Source of the DNA: Acidimicrobiia bacterium
GTDB lineage: Bacteria > Actinomycetota > Acidimicrobiia > IMCC26256 > PALSA-555
Length of the DNA stretch: 64,000 nt
NCBI GenBank assembly: GCA_040881685.1
Contig: JBBECS010000016.1
Location: forward strand, 1-64,000
Direction: 5' to 3'
Made by a program: the position numbers and the translations under genes. Below the pieces are notes generated by a model. That model did no database searches, had not been told where the DNA came from, and saw only the letters and a program-made list of their open reading frames with translations. Of this stretch, positions 1-7,648 are shown one piece after another (within the stretch, counting starts at the first letter, position 1; every line of letters starts with the position of its first letter).

Positions 1-1
1 T

Positions 2-77
2 TGGAGCGGACGACGGGATTCGAACCCGCGACCCTCACCTTGGCAAGGTGATGCTCTACCAGCTGAGCCACGTCCGC
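2..77 (-). tRNA. tRNA-Gly (anticodon GCC)
   Basis: The minus strand folds as a complete tRNA. The acceptor stem GCGGACG pairs with CGTCCGC, the anticodon stem TCACC/GGTGA encloses the loop TTGCCAA with anticodon GCC, and a T-arm GGTTCGAATCC is present. The discriminator is T, as is usual for bacterial tRNA-Gly, and the 3' CCA is genome-encoded (complement of positions 2-4). It decodes GGC and GGU, among the commonest glycine codons at this GC content. No partner tRNA follows within the window. Confidence 0.97.
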
Positions 78-181
78 GTGAGCCATCGAGGATATCGCGG
101 GCGGTCGGACCAGCGACGCGGCGGGTTTGCCGAGCCGGCGTGGCGGGAACCTCCCTCTTGAACATCTTGGAGGTGATGGCC

Positions 182-508
182 GTGCCGCAGCGCGCATGGA
201 GTGACACACGCGAGCGCCAGTACAAGCACGTCAAGTCCGGGCTGAAGAAGCACGGGTGGTCCGATGACGTGGCCGGGGAGATCGCGGCTCGCACGGTCAA
301 CAAGGAGCGGGCACGAAGCGGTGAGGCGAAGTCGTCGAGCCGACTGTCTCGAACCGACATCTCCTCGGGTCGCCGCGGCGGTCTGCGCTCCCACAGCGGG
401 CCGGGTGGCCGGACTCGCGAGCAGCTCTACGAAGAGGCGAAGCGCAAGAACGTCCCTGGCCGCTCCAGGATGACCAAGGCGCAACTCGCCCGAGCCGTCG
501 CGCGGTAG
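182..508 (+). CDS. small basic Rho-N-like protein (often annotated 'plasmid stabilization protein')
   Basis: A 108-residue, very basic protein beginning MPQRAWSD. The first half is a Lys/Arg/Glu-rich helix; the C-terminus (GRTREQLYEEAKRKNVPGRS onward) resembles the SAP/Rho-N helix-extended-loop-helix fold that binds nucleic acid. Similar actinobacterial proteins are often labelled plasmid stabilization or Rho termination factor-like, with no firm function. I place the start at the GTG because GGAGGTG lies 6 bases upstream and homologs begin MPQRAW. An ATG 6 bases earlier overlaps the ribosome-binding site and an ATG at 140 is less likely. Probably a single-gene unit. Function is not established. 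Confidence 0.8.
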   Translation: MPQRAWSDTRERQYKHVKSGLKKHGWSDDVAGEIAARTVNKERARSGEAKSSSRLSRTDISSGRRGGLRSHSGPGGRTREQLYEEAKRKNVPGRSRMTKAQLARAVAR

Positions 509-541
509 CGCCAACTCCGTTCGGTCGGATAGGAAGCACAT

Positions 542-1174
542 ATCCCGATCGACCTGAGCCAACTCGTTGACCCGAGCCACACCGCGCTGCTGACCGTCGA
601 GGTCCAGAACGCGGTCGTCGGTCGCGGCAGCGTGCTGCCCGCGCTGGCGGAAGCGGTCGCCGCCAGCGACATGCTCGCCAACATCGCCGCCCTCGCTCGC
701 GCGGCGAGGAAGGCGGGCGTTCCCGTCATCCATTGCACGGCAGAAGCCCGGCCCGACGGGTTCGGTGCCAACCGCAACGCCAAGCTGTTCGCCGTTGCTA
801 ACAAGGCGCGCACCGGCAAGGCGGCACCAGTCGGCGCGTTCGATGTGCACGCCGATGTCGGGGCCGAACCGAGCGACATCGTGCTCCCCCGCGCCCACGG
901 CGCGTCACCGATGACCGGAACGTCGCTCGACACCATCCTGCGCAACGAGGGCATCACGACCATCGTTGCGACCGGGGTCTCCTTGAACGTGGCGCTGCTC
1001 GGGCTCGTGTTCGATGCGGTCAACCGCGCCTACCAGGTGGTCATACCGCGGGACGCGGTGGCCGGCGTGGACGCGACCTATGCGGACGCGGTGCTCGAGA
1101 ACACCGTGTCCATGCTGGGAACCGTCACCACGACTGCGGCCGTCGCGGACCTGTGGAGCCGGTCGAGGGATTGA
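542..1174 (+). CDS. isochorismatase-fold (cysteine hydrolase family) protein with ATC start and altered triad
   Basis: A roughly 210-residue protein of the isochorismatase-like alpha/beta fold, seen in a first strand ending TVEVQNAVVG, the block PMTGTSLDTILRNEGI and a later strand-helix unit GVSLNVALLGLVF. Related actinobacterial proteins, from memory, begin MPIDL; here the matching codons read ATC-CCG-ATC-GAC-CTG, 5 bases after AGGAAG. No ATG, GTG or TTG lies between the upstream in-frame stop at 530 and a GTG at 632, which would remove the first strand. ATC at 542 is therefore the likely initiation codon, or the site holds an error. The usual Asp-Lys-Cys triad appears as Glu, Arg and Ala, so hydrolase activity is doubtful. 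The stop abuts the stop of the convergent CoA-transferase. Confidence 0.72.
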   Translation: MPIDLSQLVDPSHTALLTVEVQNAVVGRGSVLPALAEAVAASDMLANIAALARAARKAGVPVIHCTAEARPDGFGANRNAKLFAVANKARTGKAAPVGAFDVHADVGAEPSDIVLPRAHGASPMTGTSLDTILRNEGITTIVATGVSLNVALLGLVFDAVNRAYQVVIPRDAVAGVDATYADAVLENTVSMLGTVTTTAAVADLWSRSRD

Positions 1175-2362
1175 TCACCGCACGACGCCCTGCTCTCGTA
1201 GAGCGTTGACACGACCGGTGTCGTAGCCAAGCTCTCCCAGCACTTCGTCGGTGTGCTCACCCTGCGCCGGCGCCGGGCCCACGGGAACGATCGGTTCGCG
1301 GGTGTGGATCGGCGTCCCGAGCATCCGCAGCGGGCCGGCTTCGGGATGCACGTGCTCGACGATCTGCGAGCGGTCCAGAAACTGGGGATCGTTGAGCAGA
1401 TCGGCGGTGGCATTCACCGGTGCACCGGGCACATCGGCGTCGATGAAGAGCGCGACCCACTCTGCCTGCGTGCGCGTCTTGAACAGCTGCGCGAGTTGTT
1501 GGCGAAGCGCGACGTCGCCACGTCCGTGCTCACCGAACTCGGCGTCGGACTCGCTCACGAGATCGTCACGCTCGACCGCCTTGCAGAACCGGCGAAAGAA
1601 GTGCCGCTCTGATGCGGCGAACAGGATCGTCCGGTCGTCGGACGTCTCGTAGTACTGGTAGCGCACCGACTCCTGGAGATCAGGGCCACGCGCCCCGATG
1701 GCCGGCGCACCACTCAGGAGCGGGTCGAGACGCGTGGCATTCCACGAGACGGCGGCGTCGGCCTGGGCGATGTCGAGGTACGCACCTTCACCAGTCGCGC
1801 GTGCATGGATCACCGCAGCGAGCACACCGACCGTCGCGTAGAGACCACCCGCCTGGGTGCCGATGTCGTAGTACCGGCGCGGGATGGTGACGAAGCCGTC
1901 GTCCGTGGTCTCGGGGGGCGCGTGCCCGGCATACGCGTCATACGCGACACCGTGGCTCGCCAAGTCTCGGTACGGACCGGTTTGACCGAGTCCGGAGAGA
2001 CTGCAGAAGACGATCGACGCCTTCATGGCCCGTAGCGCCTCGTATCCGAGTCCACGACGCTCGAGCGCACCCGCGCGCATGCCCTCGATCACGACCTCGG
2101 CCGACATCACGAGGTCGCGGAACACGTCAGCCCCCTCGGAGGTGCGGAGGTCGATCACCGCGCTGCGCTTCCCGCGGTTCCAACGAAGATGGAGGAACGA
2201 GAGCTCGCCTTGCTTCGCCGCACCGACATGGCGCGTGTAGTCACCCGCGCCAGGATCTTCGACCTTGATCACATCAGCGCCCAAGTCGGCGAGGTGCATG
2301 CCGAGCATGTTCGGCGCGAGCAGCGCCACCTCCACGACGCGGAGGCCGTCGAGCAGCGCCAT
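1175..2362 (-). CDS. CaiB/BaiF (class III) CoA-transferase
   Basis: 395 residues, normal family length. It opens MALLDGLRVVEVALLAPNML, the typical first unit of class III CoA-transferases, followed by GADVIKVEDPGAGDYTR. The candidate catalytic aspartate that forms the acyl anhydride is D166 in RYYDIGTQAGG. These enzymes move CoA between acyl-CoA and a free acid, or act as racemases. The ATG is chosen because the conserved N-terminus begins there; the frame stays open upstream but that part looks non-coding. It is the last gene of the nine-gene catabolic operon, two bases after the enoyl-CoA hydratase stop, suggesting it activates the substrate or recycles CoA for the same pathway. Substrate unknown. 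Confidence 0.9.
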   Translation of the reverse strand: MALLDGLRVVEVALLAPNMLGMHLADLGADVIKVEDPGAGDYTRHVGAAKQGELSFLHLRWNRGKRSAVIDLRTSEGADVFRDLVMSAEVVIEGMRAGALERRGLGYEALRAMKASIVFCSLSGLGQTGPYRDLASHGVAYDAYAGHAPPETTDDGFVTIPRRYYDIGTQAGGLYATVGVLAAVIHARATGEGAYLDIAQADAAVSWNATRLDPLLSGAPAIGARGPDLQESVRYQYYETSDDRTILFAASERHFFRRFCKAVERDDLVSESDAEFGEHGRGDVALRQQLAQLFKTRTQAEWVALFIDADVPGAPVNATADLLNDPQFLDRSQIVEHVHPEAGPLRMLGTPIHTREPIVPVGPAPAQGEHTDEVLGELGYDTGRVNALREQGVVR

Positions 2363-2364
2363 CG

Positions 2365-3180
2365 TCAGTCGCCGATGAAGTCGGCCTTGCGACCCTCGAT
2401 GAGTGACTTCACGCCCTCCATCCGGTCCTGGGTCTGGGAGATCATCGCGGTCGCCGCGGCTTCCTCGGCGAACGCGGTCGCCATGTCGCTCACGAGCGAA
2501 CGGCGGTAGAGGCGCTTCGTCATCCCGAGGCTGCGCGTCGGACCAAACGCGAGGCGCTGCGCGAGCTCGCCAGCCGTCGCCTCGACCTGATCGGCAGGAA
2601 CGAGGCGGTTGATGGTACCCCACTCGTGCAACGTCTCCGACGTCACACCGTCGGGAAGGAGCGCGATCTCATTGAGACGATGAAACGGCAGGATCCGAGG
2701 CAGGAAGAAGCCGTCACCGCCGTGAGGCACCATGCCGCGCCGCGCGAACACGTGCGTCCAGCGCGCACCCTCGGCCGCGACGACGAGATCGGCGAGCAAG
2801 GCGAGCATCCAGCCGGCGCCGGCCGTGGTGCCGTTCACCGCGCTGACGACCGGGGTCTCCATCTCCCAGAGCGCCTGGAACATGCGCTGCCAGGTCTCGA
2901 CATGAGATCGGTAGTCCAGAACGCCGATGGACGTGCGTACGGCGATCTTCGTGTCACCACCGGGCGTGAGGTCGCCACCGGTGCAGAAGTCCTTGCCCGT
3001 GCCGGTGATGACGACGGCCCGGACCTCGTGGTCGGCGTCGAGCGCCGGGAACAGCGCGGTGAGCTCGTCGCGCAGGGCGAAGTCGATGCCGTTGCGCTTC
3101 TCGGGGCGGTTCAACCGGATCCACTGGACCGCGCCGTCGCGCTCGAGGAGGAGACTCGTGGGCTCGCTGATGGCGGGCAC
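2365..3180 (-). CDS. enoyl-CoA hydratase/isomerase family protein
   Basis: 271 residues of the crotonase superfamily. The two oxyanion-hole segments are FCTGGD (about 65-70) and NGTTAGAGWM (about 116-125). The second half contains FARRGMVPHGGDGFFLPRI, where hydratases usually carry a catalytic Glu; I do not see a clear Glu at that place, so hydration, isomerisation or another crotonase reaction are all possible. It follows the acyl-CoA ligase with a 1-base gap and precedes the CoA-transferase, so it is likely translated from the shared operon mRNA and acts on the unsaturated acyl-CoA made by the paired dehydrogenases. Confidence 0.9.
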   Translation of the reverse strand: MPAISEPTSLLLERDGAVQWIRLNRPEKRNGIDFALRDELTALFPALDADHEVRAVVITGTGKDFCTGGDLTPGGDTKIAVRTSIGVLDYRSHVETWQRMFQALWEMETPVVSAVNGTTAGAGWMLALLADLVVAAEGARWTHVFARRGMVPHGGDGFFLPRILPFHRLNEIALLPDGVTSETLHEWGTINRLVPADQVEATAGELAQRLAFGPTRSLGMTKRLYRRSLVSDMATAFAEEAAATAMISQTQDRMEGVKSLIEGRKADFIGD

Positions 3181-3181
3181 C

Positions 3182-4615
3182 CTATCGTCCGCCGTTGTCG
3201 TCGCCAGGGGACGCCAGCCGCGCCTTCAGCTCGTGCTTCTTGACCTTGCCGCTGGCGGTCATCGGGAGCTCGGCCACCAGGTCGAGCTGCTCGGGAAGCT
3301 TGCGCCGTGACAGCCCGCGCGCGAGCAGGAACTCCCCCAGGTCCTCGAGCGCCGGCGGATCGGCCGCGTCACGCGGCACAACGCATGCGCATGCGCGCTC
3401 ACCGGTCCGATCGTCGGGCACCGCCACGACCGCGGCGGCTCGTACCTTCGGGTGCTCGTGCAGCACGTCCTCGATCTCGCGCGCGCTGAGCTTCTCGCCC
3501 GAGCGCACGACGATGTCCTTCAACCGGCCGGTGACCGTGAGGTAGCCCTCGTCGTCGAGGAAGCCGAGGTCGCCGGTGTGCAGCCAGCCATCGCTCGTGA
3601 ACGCGTCGGCGTCGAGCGACGAATCCTTGTAGCCGAGGAACATCTCGGGCCCGCGCGCCTGGATCTCGCCATCGACGATGCGCACCTCGTTGCCGCCGAT
3701 CGGCCGGCCGTCGGTCTCCGCACGCTTCTCATCGGGCTCCCCTGGCCCCGATGAGCTCGTGATGCTCGGAAACTCAGTGGAGCCGTAGCCGCGTCCGGTT
3801 CGTACGCCGAGACGCACCATGGCTCTGCGGATCAGGTCCGGCGGCACGTCGGCACCACCACACGGGAACAGCCGGAACGACGAAAGGTCGTAGCGATCGA
3901 GGTCGGGATGGTCCACCACGCCCTGGAGGAACGGCGTGGCGCCACCACAGAACGTGCCGCGTTCGGCTTCCACCAGCTCGAGAAAGTGGCCGGGCTCCCA
4001 TGCGGGCATCAGCACGCTCTTTGCGCCGAGCAGGACCGGGAGCAAGATGCCGTAGAGCAGCCCCGAGATGTGCGCGACCGGCGACGGCATCACGAAGACC
4101 TCGTCGCTCGTCATGCGGTGGAACTCGGCTTGAGCGCGACACTCCGCCAGCAACGTGTGATCGGAGTGCAGGACACCCTTTGGGTCGGCAGTAGAGCCGG
4201 ACGTGTACAGGAGGTAATGCGGTGACTGCGGGTCGACCTTCGGAGGCTGGGGACGGGCGCCCGGTTCGCTCATCGCGACGACGGCCTGGGGGCTGTCGAC
4301 GAACAGCGCGCTCCGGGCCTGCTCCCGGATGAAGCTGACCTCTCGCTCGCGGTAGATCGTGACGATCGGGTTGTGCACCGCGCCGAGACGATCGACTGCG
4401 AAGCACAACAGCATCGACTCGATGCAGTTCGGGAGCTGCGACGAGACAACGGCGCCCGGTCTGATGGCCTCGCGTCGAAGTCCCGCCGCGAGCTCATCGA
4501 CCGCGGCGTCGAGCTCCGCGTACGTGAGACGCCGGTTGGCGTCCACGACCGCCGTCTTCATCGGTTGGTGCGCGGCCCATTGAGCCAACGCGTCGGCGAA
4601 CGTCGCTGCAGTCAC
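3182..4615 (-). CDS. AMP-forming acyl-CoA synthetase/ligase (ANL superfamily)
   Basis: 477 residues, slightly short for the family. The phosphate-binding motif YTSGSTADPKG lies at about 137-147, the acyl-adenylate motif YGSTE at about 277-281, GWLHTGDLG near 343-351, and the hinge GRLKDIVVRSGEKL after it. The catalytic lysine of the C-terminal domain is present in MTASGKVKKHEL. It should activate a carboxylic acid with ATP and CoA. Its start overlaps the upstream acyl-CoA dehydrogenase stop by 4 bases (ATGA), which implies translational coupling. As the operon's only ligase it probably primes the substrate. Chain length or ring type cannot be told. Confidence 0.93.
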   Translation of the reverse strand: MTAATFADALAQWAAHQPMKTAVVDANRRLTYAELDAAVDELAAGLRREAIRPGAVVSSQLPNCIESMLLCFAVDRLGAVHNPIVTIYREREVSFIREQARSALFVDSPQAVVAMSEPGARPQPPKVDPQSPHYLLYTSGSTADPKGVLHSDHTLLAECRAQAEFHRMTSDEVFVMPSPVAHISGLLYGILLPVLLGAKSVLMPAWEPGHFLELVEAERGTFCGGATPFLQGVVDHPDLDRYDLSSFRLFPCGGADVPPDLIRRAMVRLGVRTGRGYGSTEFPSITSSSGPGEPDEKRAETDGRPIGGNEVRIVDGEIQARGPEMFLGYKDSSLDADAFTSDGWLHTGDLGFLDDEGYLTVTGRLKDIVVRSGEKLSAREIEDVLHEHPKVRAAAVVAVPDDRTGERACACVVPRDAADPPALEDLGEFLLARGLSRRKLPEQLDLVAELPMTASGKVKKHELKARLASPGDDNGGR

Positions 4616-5673
4616 CGGCGCGTTCCGAGACCCATGGCGGTCGCCAGCCGGTCGCGGTGACGGGCCGTGCTCCCGTGGGTGAGCTCAAATGCCTTGGCGC
4701 GACGGGTGAAGGTGTGCAGATCGTGCTCGGTAGAGAAGCCGATCGCACCGTGCACCTGATGTGCGTTGAGGAAGACCCGTCGGATGGCGTCGTTGGCGTA
4801 GGACTTCGCGGCGGTGACCGCGAGCACGGCAGTCGCAGGATCACGATCGAGTGCCCAGGCGGCCTGGTAGGCGAGGTAGCGGCAGGCGTCCACGTCGGCG
4901 CGCATGTCCGCGCAACGGTGCGCGACCGCCTGGAACGAGCCGATCGGCCGGCCGAACTGGGTTCGGTCCTTGGCGTGCTGCACGCTGAGATCCAGCGCCC
5001 GCTCGGCCGCCCCCACCGCGAACGCGAGCTCCGCGATCGCGGCGTGATCCAGGACCCGGTCCAGCACATCCTTCGCGTCTGCAGTGCCGCCCAGCGGCTC
5101 GGCGGTCGCGCCGTCGAACATGACCAGTCCGGTTGGCTCGCCGTCGAGCGTGTCGTGGGCATCCACGCGCACCGTCTCGTCGGCCACCTCGAGGAGACGC
5201 AAGCCGTCGGCTGTCACCACGACCATCACGTCCGCACCAACGGCCCACGGCACCAGGACCTTCTTGCCCGAGAGAGATGCGGCACCCGCGATGCGAGGCG
5301 CGTCCCACTCGTCGCGCATCCCCGGCTCCAGCAGCGCGAGCGTGCCAACCGTCGCTCCTGCGGCAAGACCGGGCAGCCAACGTTCGCGCTGCTCCGCGCT
5401 TCCGAGCCAGAGCACCGGGAGCGCGGCGAGCACCCCGGACGCGATCAGGGGCGACGACACCGGTCCACGACCCAACGCCTCGCAGACAAGGGCAACGTCG
5501 ACCATGCCGCCACCCGCCCCACCTTGATCCTCGGGGATGAGCAACCCCGACCAGCCCGCGCCCACCATCGTCGGCCATGGGTCAACAGCACTCGCGTCGG
5601 TGCCGTGACGATCGACGAACGCGCGCGCGGTCTCGGCCAGCAACCGCTGCTCGGCACTGAGCTCGAGGTTCAT
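4612..5673 (-). CDS. acyl-CoA dehydrogenase, short subunit of a probable heteromeric pair
   Basis: 353 residues, shorter than a typical acyl-CoA dehydrogenase (about 380-400). The FAD-binding segment DRTQFGRPIGSFQ and the helix HGAIGFSTEHDLHTF are clear, but the C-terminal flavin/catalytic motif of the AGTxEIQ kind is missing. The gene overlaps the 388-residue dehydrogenase upstream by 4 bases. In mycobacterial steroid catabolism, adjacent pairs of short and long subunits (the FadE/ChsE pairs) form alpha2beta2 enzymes with half the usual number of active sites. The same architecture is inferred here. It oxidises an acyl-CoA to the 2,3-enoyl-CoA, passing electrons to an electron-transfer flavoprotein not encoded nearby. 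Confidence 0.92.
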   Translation of the reverse strand: MNLELSAEQRLLAETARAFVDRHGTDASAVDPWPTMVGAGWSGLLIPEDQGGAGGGMVDVALVCEALGRGPVSSPLIASGVLAALPVLWLGSAEQRERWLPGLAAGATVGTLALLEPGMRDEWDAPRIAGAASLSGKKVLVPWAVGADVMVVVTADGLRLLEVADETVRVDAHDTLDGEPTGLVMFDGATAEPLGGTADAKDVLDRVLDHAAIAELAFAVGAAERALDLSVQHAKDRTQFGRPIGSFQAVAHRCADMRADVDACRYLAYQAAWALDRDPATAVLAVTAAKSYANDAIRRVFLNAHQVHGAIGFSTEHDLHTFTRRAKAFELTHGSTARHRDRLATAMGLGTRR

Positions 5674-6836
5674 GGTGCGCGCGGGAGCCCGAGGCCCCGC
5701 TGAGCAACGATGTTCTTCTGGATCTCCAACGTGCCCGCCGCGACCGTCGTGGGGATGTTGCGCGTCCAGTACCGGTGGATCTCCCCTTCCAACGGTGCCA
5801 ACGGGTCCTTCGAGCGCAACCGCCCCAACGGTCCGAGCAGCTCGAGACCGACGTGCCCAACCTGTTGCTCGAGCTGGGTGTTGTGCATGCGGGCGACGGA
5901 CGCCTCGATCGTCGGTACCACCCCCGCCGCTTGCATCGAGACGGCGCGGTAGTTGAGGAGGCGCGCGGCCTCGTAGCGGGCGCGCATGTCGGCCAAGCGG
6001 TCACGCACTGCGGGGTCGTCGCCGCGGCCCGTCGCGTTGGCATACTCGACGAGGACCTCGATGACGCGTCCCGCCCGTGCGTACCGCGCGATGCCGACGC
6101 GCTCGAAGGTGAGCCCGGCGACGATCACGTCCCACCCGTGGTCCTGCTCCCCCAACAGGCACTCTCGTGGCACCCGGACGTCGTCGAGGAACACTTCGTT
6201 GAACTCGTGCGGTCCGGCCATGGTGTCGATCGGTCGCACGGTGATCCCGGGCGTCGTCATGTCCACCAGCAACACCGAGATGCCGTGATGCTTGGGCGCA
6301 TCCCGATTCGTGCGCGTGAGCAGCAGGCACCAGTCGGCCGGCGCGTCGGCATAGCTCGTCCAGATCTTCTGACCGTTCACGATGAAGTGGTCGCCGCGAT
6401 CCTCGGCGCGGGTGATCAACGAGGCAAGATCGGAGCCGGCATCGGGCTCGGAGAACCCCTGGGTCCAGATCACTTCGCCCTGGGCCATCGGCGGCAAGAA
6501 CCGCGCCTGTTGCTCGGGGGTGCCGAAGCGCATCACGAGCGGTCCGATGTAGTTGAGGTTCATGTACTGCGGCCCGCGCGGCTCTTCGCGTGCCCACATC
6601 TCCTCGCGCACGATCGCTTGCATCCACACGCTCGCGCCTGCGCCACCATGCTCGGGTGGCCAGGCCATCGTGAGCCAGCCGCGCCCGGCGAGCATGCGGC
6701 ACAGCTCGCGGGTGAACGGCATCGTCCGCTCGTCGTCGACGAACATGCCGCGCCACCAGTCGGGAACCTCGGCATCGAGGAACGCACGCAGGTCGGCCCG
6801 GAAGGCTTCTTCCTCTGCGGTGAAGGCGAAGTCCAT
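5670..6836 (-). CDS. acyl-CoA dehydrogenase, long subunit
   Basis: 388 residues beginning MDFAFTAEEEAFRADLRAFL, the usual N-terminus. The substrate/FAD block QGFSEPDAGSDLASL lies in the middle third, and the C-terminus AAGTLEIQKNIVAQRGLGLP is the standard flavin-binding end of FadE-type enzymes. The ATG at this N-terminus is chosen over an earlier in-frame start because residues before it look non-coding and would run into the upstream SDR gene. It overlaps the shorter dehydrogenase by 4 bases, which fits co-translation and subunit assembly. Its segment FNEVFLDDVRVP is close to those in other CoA-ester dehydrogenases of this window. Confidence 0.94.
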   Translation of the reverse strand: MDFAFTAEEEAFRADLRAFLDAEVPDWWRGMFVDDERTMPFTRELCRMLAGRGWLTMAWPPEHGGAGASVWMQAIVREEMWAREEPRGPQYMNLNYIGPLVMRFGTPEQQARFLPPMAQGEVIWTQGFSEPDAGSDLASLITRAEDRGDHFIVNGQKIWTSYADAPADWCLLLTRTNRDAPKHHGISVLLVDMTTPGITVRPIDTMAGPHEFNEVFLDDVRVPRECLLGEQDHGWDVIVAGLTFERVGIARYARAGRVIEVLVEYANATGRGDDPAVRDRLADMRARYEAARLLNYRAVSMQAAGVVPTIEASVARMHNTQLEQQVGHVGLELLGPLGRLRSKDPLAPLEGEIHRYWTRNIPTTVAAGTLEIQKNIVAQRGLGLPRAP

Positions 6837-6850
6837 GGTCCCCGCCCGCG

Positions 6851-7648
6851 TCAGCGGTCGCTGCGAACGATGCCGCCGTCGACCGTGAAGCAGCTGCCGG
6901 TGATCCACGCACCGCGCTCCGACACGAGCAGCGCGACCAGCCCGGAGATGTCGCTCGGCTCGCCGAGACGACCAGCGGGGATCGGACGCTTGCGCAGCGT
7001 GGCTTCGTAGACCTCCTCGACCGTCTTGCCCGTCACCTCGGCGCTGCGCTCGGCCGCTTCCTGCACGCCTTCACCGCGGATCAGCCCGGGCACGACGCAG
7101 TTGGTGAGCACGCCATCGCGCGAGAACGCGTTGGCCTGCGTCTTCGAGAAGTTGATGAGCGCCGCCTTCGCTGCGGCGTACGGGCCGAAGAACTCGTCGG
7201 GCTCACGGCCGACCCGTGACGAGATGTTCACGATCCGCCCCCAACCGCGCTCGCGCATCCCTGGCACGCATGCGACCGACACCCGGACCGCGCTCATGAG
7301 GTTGAGCTCGATGCTGGCGTACCAATCGTCGTCGGTGAGCTCGAGCAGCGGCTTCGGTGACCCCTTGCCTGCGTTGTTCACGAGGATGTCGACCCGGCCG
7401 AAACGCTCGTGGGCGGCGTCGACCACGTGCCGGGCGCCGTCGGCGGTCGCGACGTCGGCCTGCACCGCGACTACTTCACGACCGAGCGCACCGATGTCGG
7501 CGGCGGTCACCTCGAGGGGCTCACGCCGGCGGGCACAGATCACGATGTCGGCGCCCTCACCGGCGAGTGTGAGGGCGATCTCGCGGCCGATGCCCTGACT
7601 CCCACCCGTGACCAGGGCGACGCGACCATCGAGCCCGAGGTCCATCAC
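6851..7648 (-). CDS. short-chain dehydrogenase/reductase (SDR)
   Basis: 265 residues, classical SDR length. The dinucleotide motif TGGSQGIG is at 14-21, NNAG at 91-94, the catalytic asparagine near 116, then Ser143/144, Tyr157 and Lys161 in NISSRVG and PYAAAK. The C-terminus WITGSCFTVDGG is the typical SDR end. The basic residues after the second strand (CARRREP) suggest NADP(H) preference, an inference only. In this operon the likely role is oxidation of a 3-hydroxyacyl-CoA or of another alcohol on the substrate. Its start overlaps the upstream amidohydrolase stop by 4 bases. Confidence 0.94.
   Translation of the reverse strand: MMDLGLDGRVALVTGGSQGIGREIALTLAGEGADIVICARRREPLEVTAADIGALGREVVAVQADVATADGARHVVDAAHERFGRVDILVNNAGKGSPKPLLELTDDDWYASIELNLMSAVRVSVACVPGMRERGWGRIVNISSRVGREPDEFFGPYAAAKAALINFSKTQANAFSRDGVLTNCVVPGLIRGEGVQEAAERSAEVTGKTVEEVYEATLRKRPIPAGRLGEPSDISGLVALLVSERGAWITGSCFTVDGGIVRSDR

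Noticed and set aside
632-634. GTG 632 as the start of the isochorismatase-fold gene
   Set aside because: It would delete the first strand TVEVQ and the family-typical N-terminus, and it lacks a ribosome-binding site.
1-1174. Integrated element beside tRNA-Gly
   Set aside because: No integrase and no duplicated tRNA end were seen in the window.
2365-3180. Naming the crotonase as a specific hydratase
   Set aside because: The usual catalytic glutamate position could not be confirmed by eye.
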